DNA from: Cerasibacillus terrae
GTDB taxonomy: Bacteria; Bacillota; Bacilli; Bacillales; Amphibacillaceae
Length of the DNA: 64,000 bases
Direction of reading: 5' to 3'
Assembly: GCF_008039555.1 (NCBI RefSeq)
Contig: NZ_VDUW01000009.1
Location: forward strand, 54,382-118,381
The number at the start of each line of letters is the position of its first letter. Within the stretch, counting starts at the first letter, position 1. The notes below the pieces were generated by a model, which saw only the letters and a program-made list of their open reading frames with translations, was not told where the DNA came from and searched no databases. Both the position numbers and the translations under genes were made by a program. Positions 20,042 to 27,311 of the stretch are shown piece by piece.

Positions 20042-21793
20042 ATGAGTAATCGTAAAGTTGCTGTTGTCGGTGGGGGACTTGCAGGTCTTATGGCAACAAT
20101 TAAAGCTGCTGAAGCTGGAGTCAGTGTTGACCTCTTTTCCATCGTACCTGTAAAACGCTCTCACTCTGTTTGTGCACAAGGTGGAATTAATGGTGCAGTA
20201 AACACAAAAGGGGAAGGTGACTCTCCTTTTAGACACTTTGATGATACAGTTTATGGTGGAGACTTTTTAGCCAACCAACCACCAGTAAAAGCAATGTGTG
20301 AAGCAGCACCAGCCATTATCAATATGTTAGATCGTATGGGTGTTATGTTTAACCGTACACCTGAAGGTCTTTTAGACTTTAGACGTTTCGGTGGAACAGA
20401 ACATCACCGTACAGCATATGCAGGTGCCACAACAGGTCAACAGTTATTATATGCATTAGACGAACAAGTTCGCCGCTATGAAGTGGAAGGACTAGTAAAT
20501 AAATATGAAGGATGGGAATTCCTTGGAGCTGTTCTCGATGAGGATGGTGTATCAAGAGGACTTATTGCTCAAGATATTAAATCCCATGAAATTAAAGCAT
20601 TCCCATCAGATGTAACCATTATGGCAACAGGTGGTCCAGGTATTATCTTTGGTAAATCAACAAACTCCATTATTAATACTGGATCTGCAGCAAGTATTTT
20701 ATACCAACAAGGTGCGAAATATGCAAATGGAGAATTTATCCAAATTCATCCGACTGCAATTCCTGGGGATGACAAACTTCGCTTAATGAGTGAATCAGCA
20801 CGTGGTGAAGGTGGTCGAGTTTGGACGTATAAAGATGGGGAGCCATGGTACTTCCTAGAAGAAAAGTATCCAGCATACGGAAACCTTGTTACACGTGATA
20901 TTGCTACACGTGAAATTTTTGATGTTTGTGTAAATCAAAAACTCGGAATTAATGGGGAAAACATGGTATATTTGGATTTATCTCATAAAGATCCAAAAGA
21001 ACTTGATGTTAAATTAGGTGGAATCATTGAAATTTACGAAAAATTCGTAGGTGATGATCCACGTAAAGTACCAATGAAAATATTCCCAGCGGTTCACTAT
21101 TCAATGGGTGGATTATGGGTAGACTTTGACCAACATACAAGTATTCCTGGTATTTTCGCTTGTGGAGAATGTGATTATTCACAGCATGGTGGAAACCGCT
21201 TGGGTGCTAATTCATTATTATCAGCAATTTATGGTGGAATGGTTGCTGGACCAAATGCAATTAAATATGTGGAAGGTTTAGATAAACATGTTGAAGATAT
21301 GCCTTCTACTTTATTTGATGAGCGAGTAAAAGAAGAACAAGAAAAATTCGATGCAATGCTGAATATGCGTGGGGAAGAAAATGCGTATTTATTGCACCAA
21401 GAATTAGGAAAATGGATGACAGAAAACGTTACAGTTGTTCGTCATAATGATAATCTATTAGAAACAGATAAGAAAATTGTAGAGTTATTGAAACGTTGGG
21501 AAAATATTAACATGGATGATACATCAACATGGAGTAACCAAGGTGTTATGTTTACACGTCAATTACGTAATATGCTTCAATTGGCTCGTGTAATTACTAT
21601 TGGTGCTTATCATCGTAATGAAAGTCGTGGTGCACATTATAAACCAGATTTCCCAGAAAGAAATGACGAAGAATGGTTGAAGACAACGATTGCACAATAC
21701 GATACAAAAAATGACAAACCAGTATTCTCTTATGAGGAAGTAGATACTTCCCTAATTAAGCCTCGTTTAAGGGACTACACGAAAAAGCACTAA
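20042..21793 (+). CDS. sdhA: succinate dehydrogenase flavoprotein subunit
   Basis: 583-residue catalytic subunit holding covalently bound FAD. The dinucleotide fold (VVGGGLAGLMATIKAAEAG) is at the N-terminus, and the flavinylation region SHSVCAQGGINGA follows. The substrate and active-site residues are in HPTAIPG, SESARGEGGRVW and HGGNRLGANSLL. Bacillus-type length. It oxidises succinate to fumarate on the cytoplasmic face. Located between sdhC and sdhB in the operon. Confidence 0.98.
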   Translation: MSNRKVAVVGGGLAGLMATIKAAEAGVSVDLFSIVPVKRSHSVCAQGGINGAVNTKGEGDSPFRHFDDTVYGGDFLANQPPVKAMCEAAPAIINMLDRMGVMFNRTPEGLLDFRRFGGTEHHRTAYAGATTGQQLLYALDEQVRRYEVEGLVNKYEGWEFLGAVLDEDGVSRGLIAQDIKSHEIKAFPSDVTIMATGGPGIIFGKSTNSIINTGSAASILYQQGAKYANGEFIQIHPTAIPGDDKLRLMSESARGEGGRVWTYKDGEPWYFLEEKYPAYGNLVTRDIATREIFDVCVNQKLGINGENMVYLDLSHKDPKELDVKLGGIIEIYEKFVGDDPRKVPMKIFPAVHYSMGGLWVDFDQHTSIPGIFACGECDYSQHGGNRLGANSLLSAIYGGMVAGPNAIKYVEGLDKHVEDMPSTLFDERVKEEQEKFDAMLNMRGEENAYLLHQELGKWMTENVTVVRHNDNLLETDKKIVELLKRWENINMDDTSTWSNQGVMFTRQLRNMLQLARVITIGAYHRNESRGAHYKPDFPERNDEEWLKTTIAQYDTKNDKPVFSYEEVDTSLIKPRLRDYTKKH

Positions 21794-21811
21794 GAAAGGG
21801 AGTAAGTAAAA

Positions 21812-22576
21812 ATGGCTGAAAATAAAACGGTTACGTTTATTGTTACAAGACAAGATAGCCCAGACTCTTCCCCTTATAAAGAAACGTTTCATGTTCCTTA
21901 CAAAAAAAATATGAACATTATTTCTGGATTGATGGAAATTCAAAAAAATCCAGTGAATGCAAAAGGGGAAAAAGTTAGTCCAGTACAATGGGAAATGAAC
22001 TGTTTGGAAGAGGTATGTGGTGCGTGTTCTATGGTAATTAACGGTACTGCAAGACAATCCTGTGCAGCACTTGTTGATCAATTAGAACAACCAATCACAA
22101 TTGAACCAATGGATACATTCCCAGTTGTTCGTGATTTAATTATCGACCGTTCACGTATGTTTGATGCATTAAAACGAATCAAGGCGTGGATTCCAATTGA
22201 TGGAACATATGATTTAGGACCAGGACCACGTATGCCAGAGAAGAAACGTCAATGGGCATACGAACTATCTAAATGTATGACTTGTGGTGTATGTCTAGAA
22301 GCATGTCCAAATGTGAATGATAAATCTGACTTCATTGGACCGGCATTTCTTTCATTACCACGTTTATATAATGCACACCCAACAGGTGAAATGAATAAAG
22401 GTGATCGTCTAAATGCATTGATGGGAGATGGAGGAATCACTGGTTGTGGTAACTCACAAAACTGTGTCCAAGTATGTCCAAAAGGGATTCCATTAACAAC
22501 ATCTATTGCAGCAATGAACCGTGCAACAAATATTCAAGCATTTAAGAACTTTTTTGGTAGCGATAATTCACATTAA
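21812..22576 (+). CDS. sdhB: succinate dehydrogenase iron-sulfur subunit
   Basis: 254-residue electron-transfer subunit. The N-terminal ferredoxin fold binds 2Fe-2S (CLEEVCGACSMVING, then a downstream Cys). The C-terminal domain holds the 4Fe-4S (CMTCGVCLEACP) and 3Fe-4S (CGNSQNCVQVCPKG) clusters. It carries electrons from SdhA to the quinone site at SdhC. The ATG is 18 bp after sdhA. Confidence 0.98.
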   Translation: MAENKTVTFIVTRQDSPDSSPYKETFHVPYKKNMNIISGLMEIQKNPVNAKGEKVSPVQWEMNCLEEVCGACSMVINGTARQSCAALVDQLEQPITIEPMDTFPVVRDLIIDRSRMFDALKRIKAWIPIDGTYDLGPGPRMPEKKRQWAYELSKCMTCGVCLEACPNVNDKSDFIGPAFLSLPRLYNAHPTGEMNKGDRLNALMGDGGITGCGNSQNCVQVCPKGIPLTTSIAAMNRATNIQAFKNFFGSDNSH

Positions 22577-22594
22577 TAGAATCATACAGAAATG

Positions 22595-22623
22595 GCCCTT
22601 GCCTTTTGGTAAGGGTTATTTTT
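22595..22623 (+). terminator. hairpin after sdhB
   Basis: GCCCTTGCC and GGTAAGGGT arms with a TTTT loop are followed by TATTTTT. It lies about 20 bp after the sdhB stop codon and before ysmA, so it may end or attenuate the sdh transcript. Confidence 0.7.
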
Positions 22624-22678
22624 CAATATAAATGAAAACGTTTTAATTCCTAGAGGGAGAAAGGATTGGTGACAGAAC

Positions 22679-23116
22679 TTGAAACAAATTTCTTATATTA
22701 AAGATATAGAAGAATGGAGAAAAGGATTTTCCTTTTATATTCCTATTAAGATTCGTTTTTCTGAAACAGATATGTTTGGTCATGTGAATAATGTATCTCC
22801 ATTTATTTATTTTGAAGAAGCAAGAATCGATTATTTGAAATCACACGGCTTATTTGGAGACTTGAATGAAGAAGGAATGCCAATTGTATCAGATTTACAA
22901 TGTGATTATCATCGCCAAATCTTTTTAAATAATGAACTTAAATTATACGTTAAAACAAATACGGTAGGAAACACATCATTTGATTTACATTATATGGCTA
23001 TAAATGAAAAAGATGAAATTTGTTTAACAGGACGTGGCCGAATGGTCAATGTAAATGTAAAAACGGGAAAACCTTTAGAGTTATCCCAACAAATGAAAGA
23101 CAAATTCCTCGAATAA
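22679..23116 (+). CDS. ysmA: acyl-CoA thioesterase-like hotdog protein
   Basis: 145-residue single-hotdog protein of the 4-hydroxybenzoyl-CoA thioesterase/YbgC type. The catalytic-aspartate-like segment is SETDMFGHVNNVSPFIYFEEAR near residue 27. The family hydrolyses thioesters; the substrate here is unknown. The TTG start was chosen from the reading frame and the conserved N-terminus; a GAGGGAGAAAGG stretch lies upstream at a rather long distance. Position after sdhB matches B. subtilis ysmA. The accessory island starts downstream. Confidence 0.85.
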   Translation: MKQISYIKDIEEWRKGFSFYIPIKIRFSETDMFGHVNNVSPFIYFEEARIDYLKSHGLFGDLNEEGMPIVSDLQCDYHRQIFLNNELKLYVKTNTVGNTSFDLHYMAINEKDEICLTGRGRMVNVNVKTGKPLELSQQMKDKFLE

Positions 23117-23138
23117 AATCTTTAAACATAAATTTGTT

Positions 23139-23178
23139 AAACAATAAATTGTGGGAACATTCCCGCGATTTATTGTTT
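23139..23178 (+). terminator. strong hairpin after ysmA
   Basis: Nearly perfect inverted repeat: AAACAATAAAT and ATTTATTGTTT outer arms, GGGAA/TTCCC inner arms, 22 bp after the ysmA stop codon. The T-run is part of the stem. It is the last chromosomal-core feature before the island. Confidence 0.75.
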
Positions 23179-23233
23179 AATCCTTATATTTCTTCTACGG
23201 ACACTTTGTACTATACATTTGAGTTCTTTCATA

Positions 23234-23292
23234 CGAAGTAGCTCCACCACTTGCTTGTGATCATCTTTTGACCCTTAGCTTTTGCATTGGTC
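23234..23292 (-). pseudogene. decayed 3' fragment of gerE
   Basis: About 57 bases on the minus strand align with the 3' part of intact gerE (29740-29797). The shared stretches are GCTCCACCAC, TGCTTGTGA, TTTGACCC and TAGCTTTTGCATTG, with roughly eight mismatches and one inserted T. The reading frame is broken by a stop and a frameshift, though LLRM and an SQA remnant remain readable. It lies between ysmA and the toxin cassettes, where gerE itself would be expected. It is therefore either the remains of the original gerE or a duplicated end left by insertion. Confidence 0.75.
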
Positions 23293-23704
23293 ATTCAGAG
23301 TAATTACAAACATTATATTAATAATTAAAAACTACTACAAACTCATATCCTCCAACGGTTACCACGCTTTAATGGGAGGGATTTACAATATTAAGAAGCA
23401 TGTTGTTTTTGGTATTCTCCACACTTATCCAGGAACAAATCCAACTGAGAAGTTAGGAAGAATGACGGATTGCTTCTGTAAAAATATTAGAAGAGAATAC
23501 TTGATTATATCTTGAAACATCTAAAAGGGAAGGAAATATTAGGAAAATGATATTGTAATTTTTATCTAAATGTAGTAACTTTATCAATAAAAAGGTCGGA
23601 ATATTTAAAAGAGGTAAAAAATTATAATTCATATTCCCTGGGCTGTTGAAGGGGAAATGTACATGATTTTTCTTGTTATATAAATTGAAAGAAGGATTAA
23701 ACAT
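23293..23704. other. AT-rich degenerate stretch at the left edge of the island
   Basis: About 410 bp without a credible gene. A 77-codon ORF over 23282-23515 has no ribosome-binding site and unnatural composition, and part of it overlaps the gerE remnant. Short in-frame readable segments (for example TYPGTNPTEKLGRM) hint at a decayed gene that I cannot identify. A GAAAGAAGG site at its end serves the following gene. Confidence 0.4.
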
Positions 23705-24103
23705 ATGAATAAAAGATGGAAATTTATTGTAATCGGTTTAATATTAATTGCCGGAATGATTGGAGTGGGAGGGAAAGTATATTTGGATAAAAAGGAAGCA
23801 GCGAAGGAAGCAGAAATAATTGAGGCTGAGAGAATGTCTGTAGAGGCACTAAAAAATAGATATGCAGAAATCAAGTCTGTTGAATTTGAAAAGAGTGGGT
23901 ATGACAAAGTGACAGGCTCATATGGTATGTTTATAAAAATGACGAATGAAAAAGATGAATTTGTTAGTTTTAGATATAGCTTTTGGAAAGAATCTGGCGA
24001 GCTAGGTTTAAATGTATTGAAAGACGAAAATATACAAGTCAGGGGTGTAACAACAAATAAAGTCCATGTAATTTATTCGAATAAAGAGGAAGGTGAAGTT
24101 TAA
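23705..24103 (+). CDS. putative membrane-anchored immunity protein, unit 0 (most diverged)
   Basis: 132-residue protein with a basic N-terminus, one hydrophobic segment (about residues 5-24), a charged linker and a compact C-terminal domain. No cysteine lipobox is present, so it should stay anchored with the C-terminus outside. It shares MSVEALKN, IKSVEFEKSGY and VIYSNKEEGEV with the four downstream paralogues. By position before a lipase gene or its remnant it is inferred to be an immunity protein, comparable in role to the TilA lipoprotein of S. aureus. Its TAATG stop/start overlaps a 16-codon toxin remnant. Its upstream sequence differs from the other units. Confidence 0.6.
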   Translation: MNKRWKFIVIGLILIAGMIGVGGKVYLDKKEAAKEAEIIEAERMSVEALKNRYAEIKSVEFEKSGYDKVTGSYGMFIKMTNEKDEFVSFRYSFWKESGELGLNVLKDENIQVRGVTTNKVHVIYSNKEEGEV

Positions 24104-24153
24104 TGTGTACTGAAAAAGATTGTATAATTACTATTGCCTTACTGGTTAGATAA
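24103..24153 (+). pseudogene. 16-codon remnant of a lipase-toxin start
   Basis: The ATG overlaps the previous stop as TAATG, as in every unit. The first six codons (MCTEKD) match the unit 1 fragment start (MDTEKD), then the frame degenerates and stops. No anchor segment remains. It shows that unit 0 once had a toxin gene that was lost almost entirely. Confidence 0.55.
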
Positions 24154-24174
24154 TTTAAAGGAGGGATTAAATAG

Positions 24175-24567
24175 ATGAAGAAAAAATGGGTGTTTCTTGT
24201 AATTGGACTCCTATTAATTATTGGAATAGGAGGAAAAATATTTATGGATCAGAAGGAAGCAGAGAAGGAAGTGGAAAAAATTGAGGCGGAGAGAATGTCT
24301 GTCGAAGCATTGAAGAATACATTTGCAGATATCAAATCAGTAGAGTTTGAAAAAAGTGGTTATAATGTAATGACGGGCTCATATAGAATGTTTGTAAAAA
24401 TGACAAATCAAGAAGGCAAATCTGTTAGGTTTTCATATAGTTATGAAAAATCTACTCCTTATGAGACAGGTGGCTATATGCTAAAAGATGAAGAGGTACA
24501 AATCGAAGGAATAACAACGAATAAGGTCCAAGTAATATATTCAAATAAAGTTGAAGGTGAAGTTTAA
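24175..24567 (+). CDS. putative membrane-anchored immunity protein, unit 1
   Basis: 130-residue paralogue with an N-terminal membrane anchor (VFLVIGLLLIIGIGG) and no lipobox cysteine. The first half, down to SVEFEKSGY, is nearly identical to the other units; the region after MTNQEGKS is divergent. AAAGGAGGG precedes the ATG. The stop overlaps the next start as TAATG, coupling it to the lipase fragment. Neutralisation of an extracellularly acting lipase is inferred from context, not seen. Confidence 0.65.
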   Translation: MKKKWVFLVIGLLLIIGIGGKIFMDQKEAEKEVEKIEAERMSVEALKNTFADIKSVEFEKSGYNVMTGSYRMFVKMTNQEGKSVRFSYSYEKSTPYETGGYMLKDEEVQIEGITTNKVQVIYSNKVEGEV

Positions 24568-24854
24568 TGGATACTGAAAAAGATTATAAAATACTGAGTG
24601 AACATATTTATTGGATAGATGAAAAACATAAAGGCTATGACCCCGATTTAAAAAAGGGGGAAGTTATAAAAGAAAAAGACTTCGAATACAAAATCCTCAA
24701 AATCGAAGACAACACGACCAACGGTATGCAAGCAATGGCTGTTGCACCAGTCAAGAATGGAAAAGTTGATACTTCTGAAGTTGTCATTGCTTTTGCGGTG
24801 GCAAATCTTTATAGTCTATTATCCACGTATTATTCTCACAATATATATACATAA
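24567..24854 (+). pseudogene. truncated lipase-toxin fragment, unit 1
   Basis: 95 codons. Residues 1-42 are unlike the other units. Residues from about KILKIEDNTT to VVIAFA match the intact lipase at 27311 almost perfectly. After that point the frame enters a shared tail (ANLYSLLSTYY) and stops. The GHSLG nucleophile and the whole helical C-terminal half are missing, so it cannot be an active lipase. It could be a silent donor for recombination, a decoy or debris. Confidence 0.8.
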
Positions 24855-24932
24855 CCTCAAAAAAATACCTACTATGACTTTTATACCAATTATTTAAATT
24901 GTTGAATATATCCATAAGAATTAACTGATTTT

Positions 24933-24942
24933 ATGCTATAAT
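24933..24942 (+). promoter_or_regulatory. extended -10 promoter in the inter-unit tail (repeated at 25851-25860 and 26761-26770)
   Basis: ATGCTATAAT holds a perfect TATAAT with an upstream TG (extended -10). It is kept in all three inter-unit tails, about 145-150 bp before the next immunity start. No good -35 box was seen. Its conservation suggests each immunity gene is expressed on its own. Confidence 0.55.
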
Positions 24943-25087
24943 ACGCTCAAACGATGTGCTTTATTTAAGGGAAAATTGGTGATTTTCTGATGAACCAGAT
25001 GAATAGAATGAGAGGTGTGAAATCCGTTATTAGGTGGAAGTATCCATCGGGATTTCATGTGCATCAATCATAGAGAGGGTTAAATAT

Positions 25088-25477
25088 ATGAAGAAAAAAT
25101 GGGTATTTCTTGTCATTGGTTTGTTATTAGTAGTTGGAATAGGGGGGGAAGTATATATGGATAAAAAGGAAGAAAGAAAAGAGACTGAGAAAATTGAGGC
25201 GGAGAGAATGTCGGTAGTAGCATTGAAAAACAAGTATGCAGATATAAAATCTGTAGAGTTTGAAAAGAGCGGATATGATGAAATGACAGGGGCGTACGCA
25301 ATGTTTGTGATAATGACGAACCAAAAAAATGAATCGGTTAAATTTTCATTTACATTTTGGAAAGAAAGAGAAGAAATAGGTTCTGCTGGAGTTAAGGATA
25401 GGGAGGTACAAGTTAAAGGTGTTACAACAAATGAAGTCCGAGTAATTTATTCGAATAGGGATGAGGGTGAAGTTTAA
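25088..25477 (+). CDS. putative membrane-anchored immunity protein, unit 2
   Basis: 129-residue paralogue with an N-terminal anchor helix and a C-terminal domain divergent after MTNQKNES. ATG at 25088 follows GAGAGGG. An upstream in-frame GTG at 25034 would add a charged N-terminus before the anchor and is rejected, because it lies in the repeated tail without a site. The stop overlaps the next start as TAATG. The immunity role is inferred. Confidence 0.65.
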   Translation: MKKKWVFLVIGLLLVVGIGGEVYMDKKEERKETEKIEAERMSVVALKNKYADIKSVEFEKSGYDEMTGAYAMFVIMTNQKNESVKFSFTFWKEREEIGSAGVKDREVQVKGVTTNEVRVIYSNRDEGEV

Positions 25478-25740
25478 TGTTTACTGAGGAAATTTATAAT
25501 GAATTAAGTGTGGAGGTTTATCGGGTAGATCAATCGCATAAAAGTTATGATATTGACTTAAATGAAGGGGAAGTTAGAGAAATTGGGAACTTCAATTACA
25601 AAATCCTCAAAGTCGAAGACAACACGACCAACGGTATGCAGGCAATGGCTGTTGCACCAGTCAAGAATGAAAAAGTTGATACTTCTGAAGTTGTGATTGC
25701 TTTTCCGGGGATAAATCTCTATAGTCTATTATCCACGTAA
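25477..25740 (+). pseudogene. truncated lipase-toxin fragment, unit 2
   Basis: 87 codons. A unique N-terminus (MFTEEIYNELSVEVYRVD) leads into the common anchor segment. The break is at the same codon as in units 1 and 3, with a slightly different tail that stops earlier (YSLLST). No catalytic serine and no C-terminal helices. Confidence 0.8.
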
Positions 25741-26005
25741 TTTTCCTCACAATATATATACATAACCTCAAAATACCAAGATTTCCCTACTATGACTTTT
25801 ATACCAATTATTTAAATTATTGAAAATTTCCATAAGAATTAACTGATTTTATGCTATAATACGCTCAAACGATGTTCCTTGTTTAAGTGAAAACTGGTAA
25901 TTCCCTGATTAACTAGATGAATAGAATGAGAGGTGTGAAATCCATTATTAGGTGGAAGTATCCGTCGGGATTTCATGTGCATCAATCATAGAGAGGGTTA
26001 AATAT

Positions 26006-26395
26006 ATGAAGAAAAAATGGGTGTTTATTGTCATTGGTTTGCTATTAGTGGTTGGAATAGGGGGGAAAGTATATATGGATAAAAAGGAAGAAAGAAAAGA
26101 AGCAGAGAAAATTGAGGCAGAGAGAATGTCTGTCGAAGCATTGAAGAATACATTTGCGGATATCAAGTCTATAGAAATTGAAAAGAGTGGTTTTGATAAA
26201 AAAACAGGTTCGTTTGATGTATTCGTAAAAATGACAAATCAAAAAAATGAATCGGTTAATTTTGGGTATAATTTCTGGATAAGTGAAGAAAACCTAGGAG
26301 CTATTATAATCGAGGATGCAGAAGTACAAGTTGATGGATTAACAACAAATAAAGTTCATGTTATTTACTCGAATAAAGAGGAGGATGAGGTATAA
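26006..26395 (+). CDS. putative membrane-anchored immunity protein, unit 3
   Basis: 129-residue paralogue with the same anchor and first half as units 1, 2 and 4. Its second half (FGYNFWISEENLG and following) is its own. ATG at 26006 follows GAGAGGG; the extended -10 at 25851-25860 lies about 145 bp upstream. Coupled by TAATG to the following fragment. The immunity role is inferred. Confidence 0.65.
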   Translation: MKKKWVFIVIGLLLVVGIGGKVYMDKKEERKEAEKIEAERMSVEALKNTFADIKSIEIEKSGFDKKTGSFDVFVKMTNQKNESVNFGYNFWISEENLGAIIIEDAEVQVDGLTTNKVHVIYSNKEEDEV

Positions 26396-26682
26396 TGAGT
26401 ACTAAAGAAAGTTATAAAGATTTTAGTAAGGTTGTTTATCAGATAGATCCAAAGCACAAAAATTATAATCCAGCCATAAAAAGAAATACAATCATAAAAA
26501 GTAGAGGTTCGAATTACAAAATCCTCAAAATCGAAGACAACACGACCAACGGTATGCAGGCAATGGCTGTTGCATCAGTCAAGAATGGAAAAGTTGATAC
26601 TTCTGAAGTTGTCATTGCTTTTGCGGTGGCAAATCTTTATAGTCTATTATCCACGTATTATTCTCACAATATATATACATAA
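26395..26682 (+). pseudogene. truncated lipase-toxin fragment, unit 3
   Basis: 95 codons. A unique first ~40 residues (MSTKESYKDFSKVVYQID) precede the anchor segment, which has one Pro-to-Ser change in the alanine-proline-valine stretch. It is cut at the same point and carries the same tail as unit 1. It lacks the catalytic region. Confidence 0.8.
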
Positions 26683-26915
26683 CCTCAAAAAAATACCTAC
26701 TATGACTTTTATACCAATTATTTAAATTGTTGAATATATCCATAAGAATTAACTGATTTTATGCTATAATATGCTCAAACGATGTGCCTTATTTAAGTGA
26801 AAATTGGTGATTTTCTGATTAACTAGATGAATAGAATGAGAGGTGTGAAATCCATTTTTAGCTGGAAGTATCCATCGGGATTTCATGTGCATCAATCATA
26901 GAGAGGGTTAAATAT

Positions 26916-27311
26916 ATGAAGAAAAAATGGGTGTTTATTGTCATTGGTTTGTTATTAGTAGTTGGAATAGGAGGGAAAGTATATATGGATAAAAAGGAAG
27001 AAAGAAAAGAAGCAGAGAAAATTGAGGCAGAAAGAATGTCCGTCGAAGCATTGAAGAATACATTTGCGGATATCAAGTCTGTTGAGTTTGAGGCGATTGA
27101 ATATACTGTCATGACGGGTTATTACGATATGTTTGTTAAAATGACGAATATTAATGGAGAATTTGTCAGGTTTTCTTATTCATTCACAACCAACCATCCA
27201 AATGAAATTGATAGTTGGAGAGTCGTAGATAAAGAAAAGGTTCAAAAGAAAGGGCAAACAAAAAATAAAGTTAAAGTAATTTATACTGATGGAAGTGAGG
27301 AAGAAATATAA
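26916..27311 (+). CDS. putative immunity protein paired with the intact lipase (unit 4)
   Basis: 131-residue member of the same family and the partner of the complete toxin gene: its TAA stop and the toxin ATG overlap (TAATG). Anchor helix residues are about 5-22. The first half matches the other units through FADIKSVEFE. The second half is the most divergent of the set (EYTVMTGYYDMF, TTNHPNEIDSW), in step with the divergent first ~40 residues of its toxin. An outside-facing membrane protein fits protection from a lipase arriving from neighbouring cells. Confidence 0.7.
   Translation: MKKKWVFIVIGLLLVVGIGGKVYMDKKEERKEAEKIEAERMSVEALKNTFADIKSVEFEAIEYTVMTGYYDMFVKMTNINGEFVRFSYSFTTNHPNEIDSWRVVDKEKVQKKGQTKNKVKVIYTDGSEEEI

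Noticed and set aside
23282..23515. 77-codon ORF in the left edge of the island
   Set aside because: It begins inside the gerE remnant, has no ribosome-binding site and shows no recognisable domain.
25034..25087. GTG-started N-terminal extension of the unit 2 immunity protein (and the equivalent at 25952)
   Set aside because: It lies in the repeated non-coding tail, lacks a ribosome-binding site, and GAGAGGG stands in front of the downstream ATG.
24175..27311. Regular ~913-bp repeats considered as a CRISPR-like or phage array
   Set aside because: The period is far too long, the units contain coupled genes, and there are no short repeats with unique spacers or cas genes.
23705..27311. Lipoprotein assignment for the immunity paralogues
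   Set aside because: None has a cysteine after the hydrophobic segment, so there is no lipobox.
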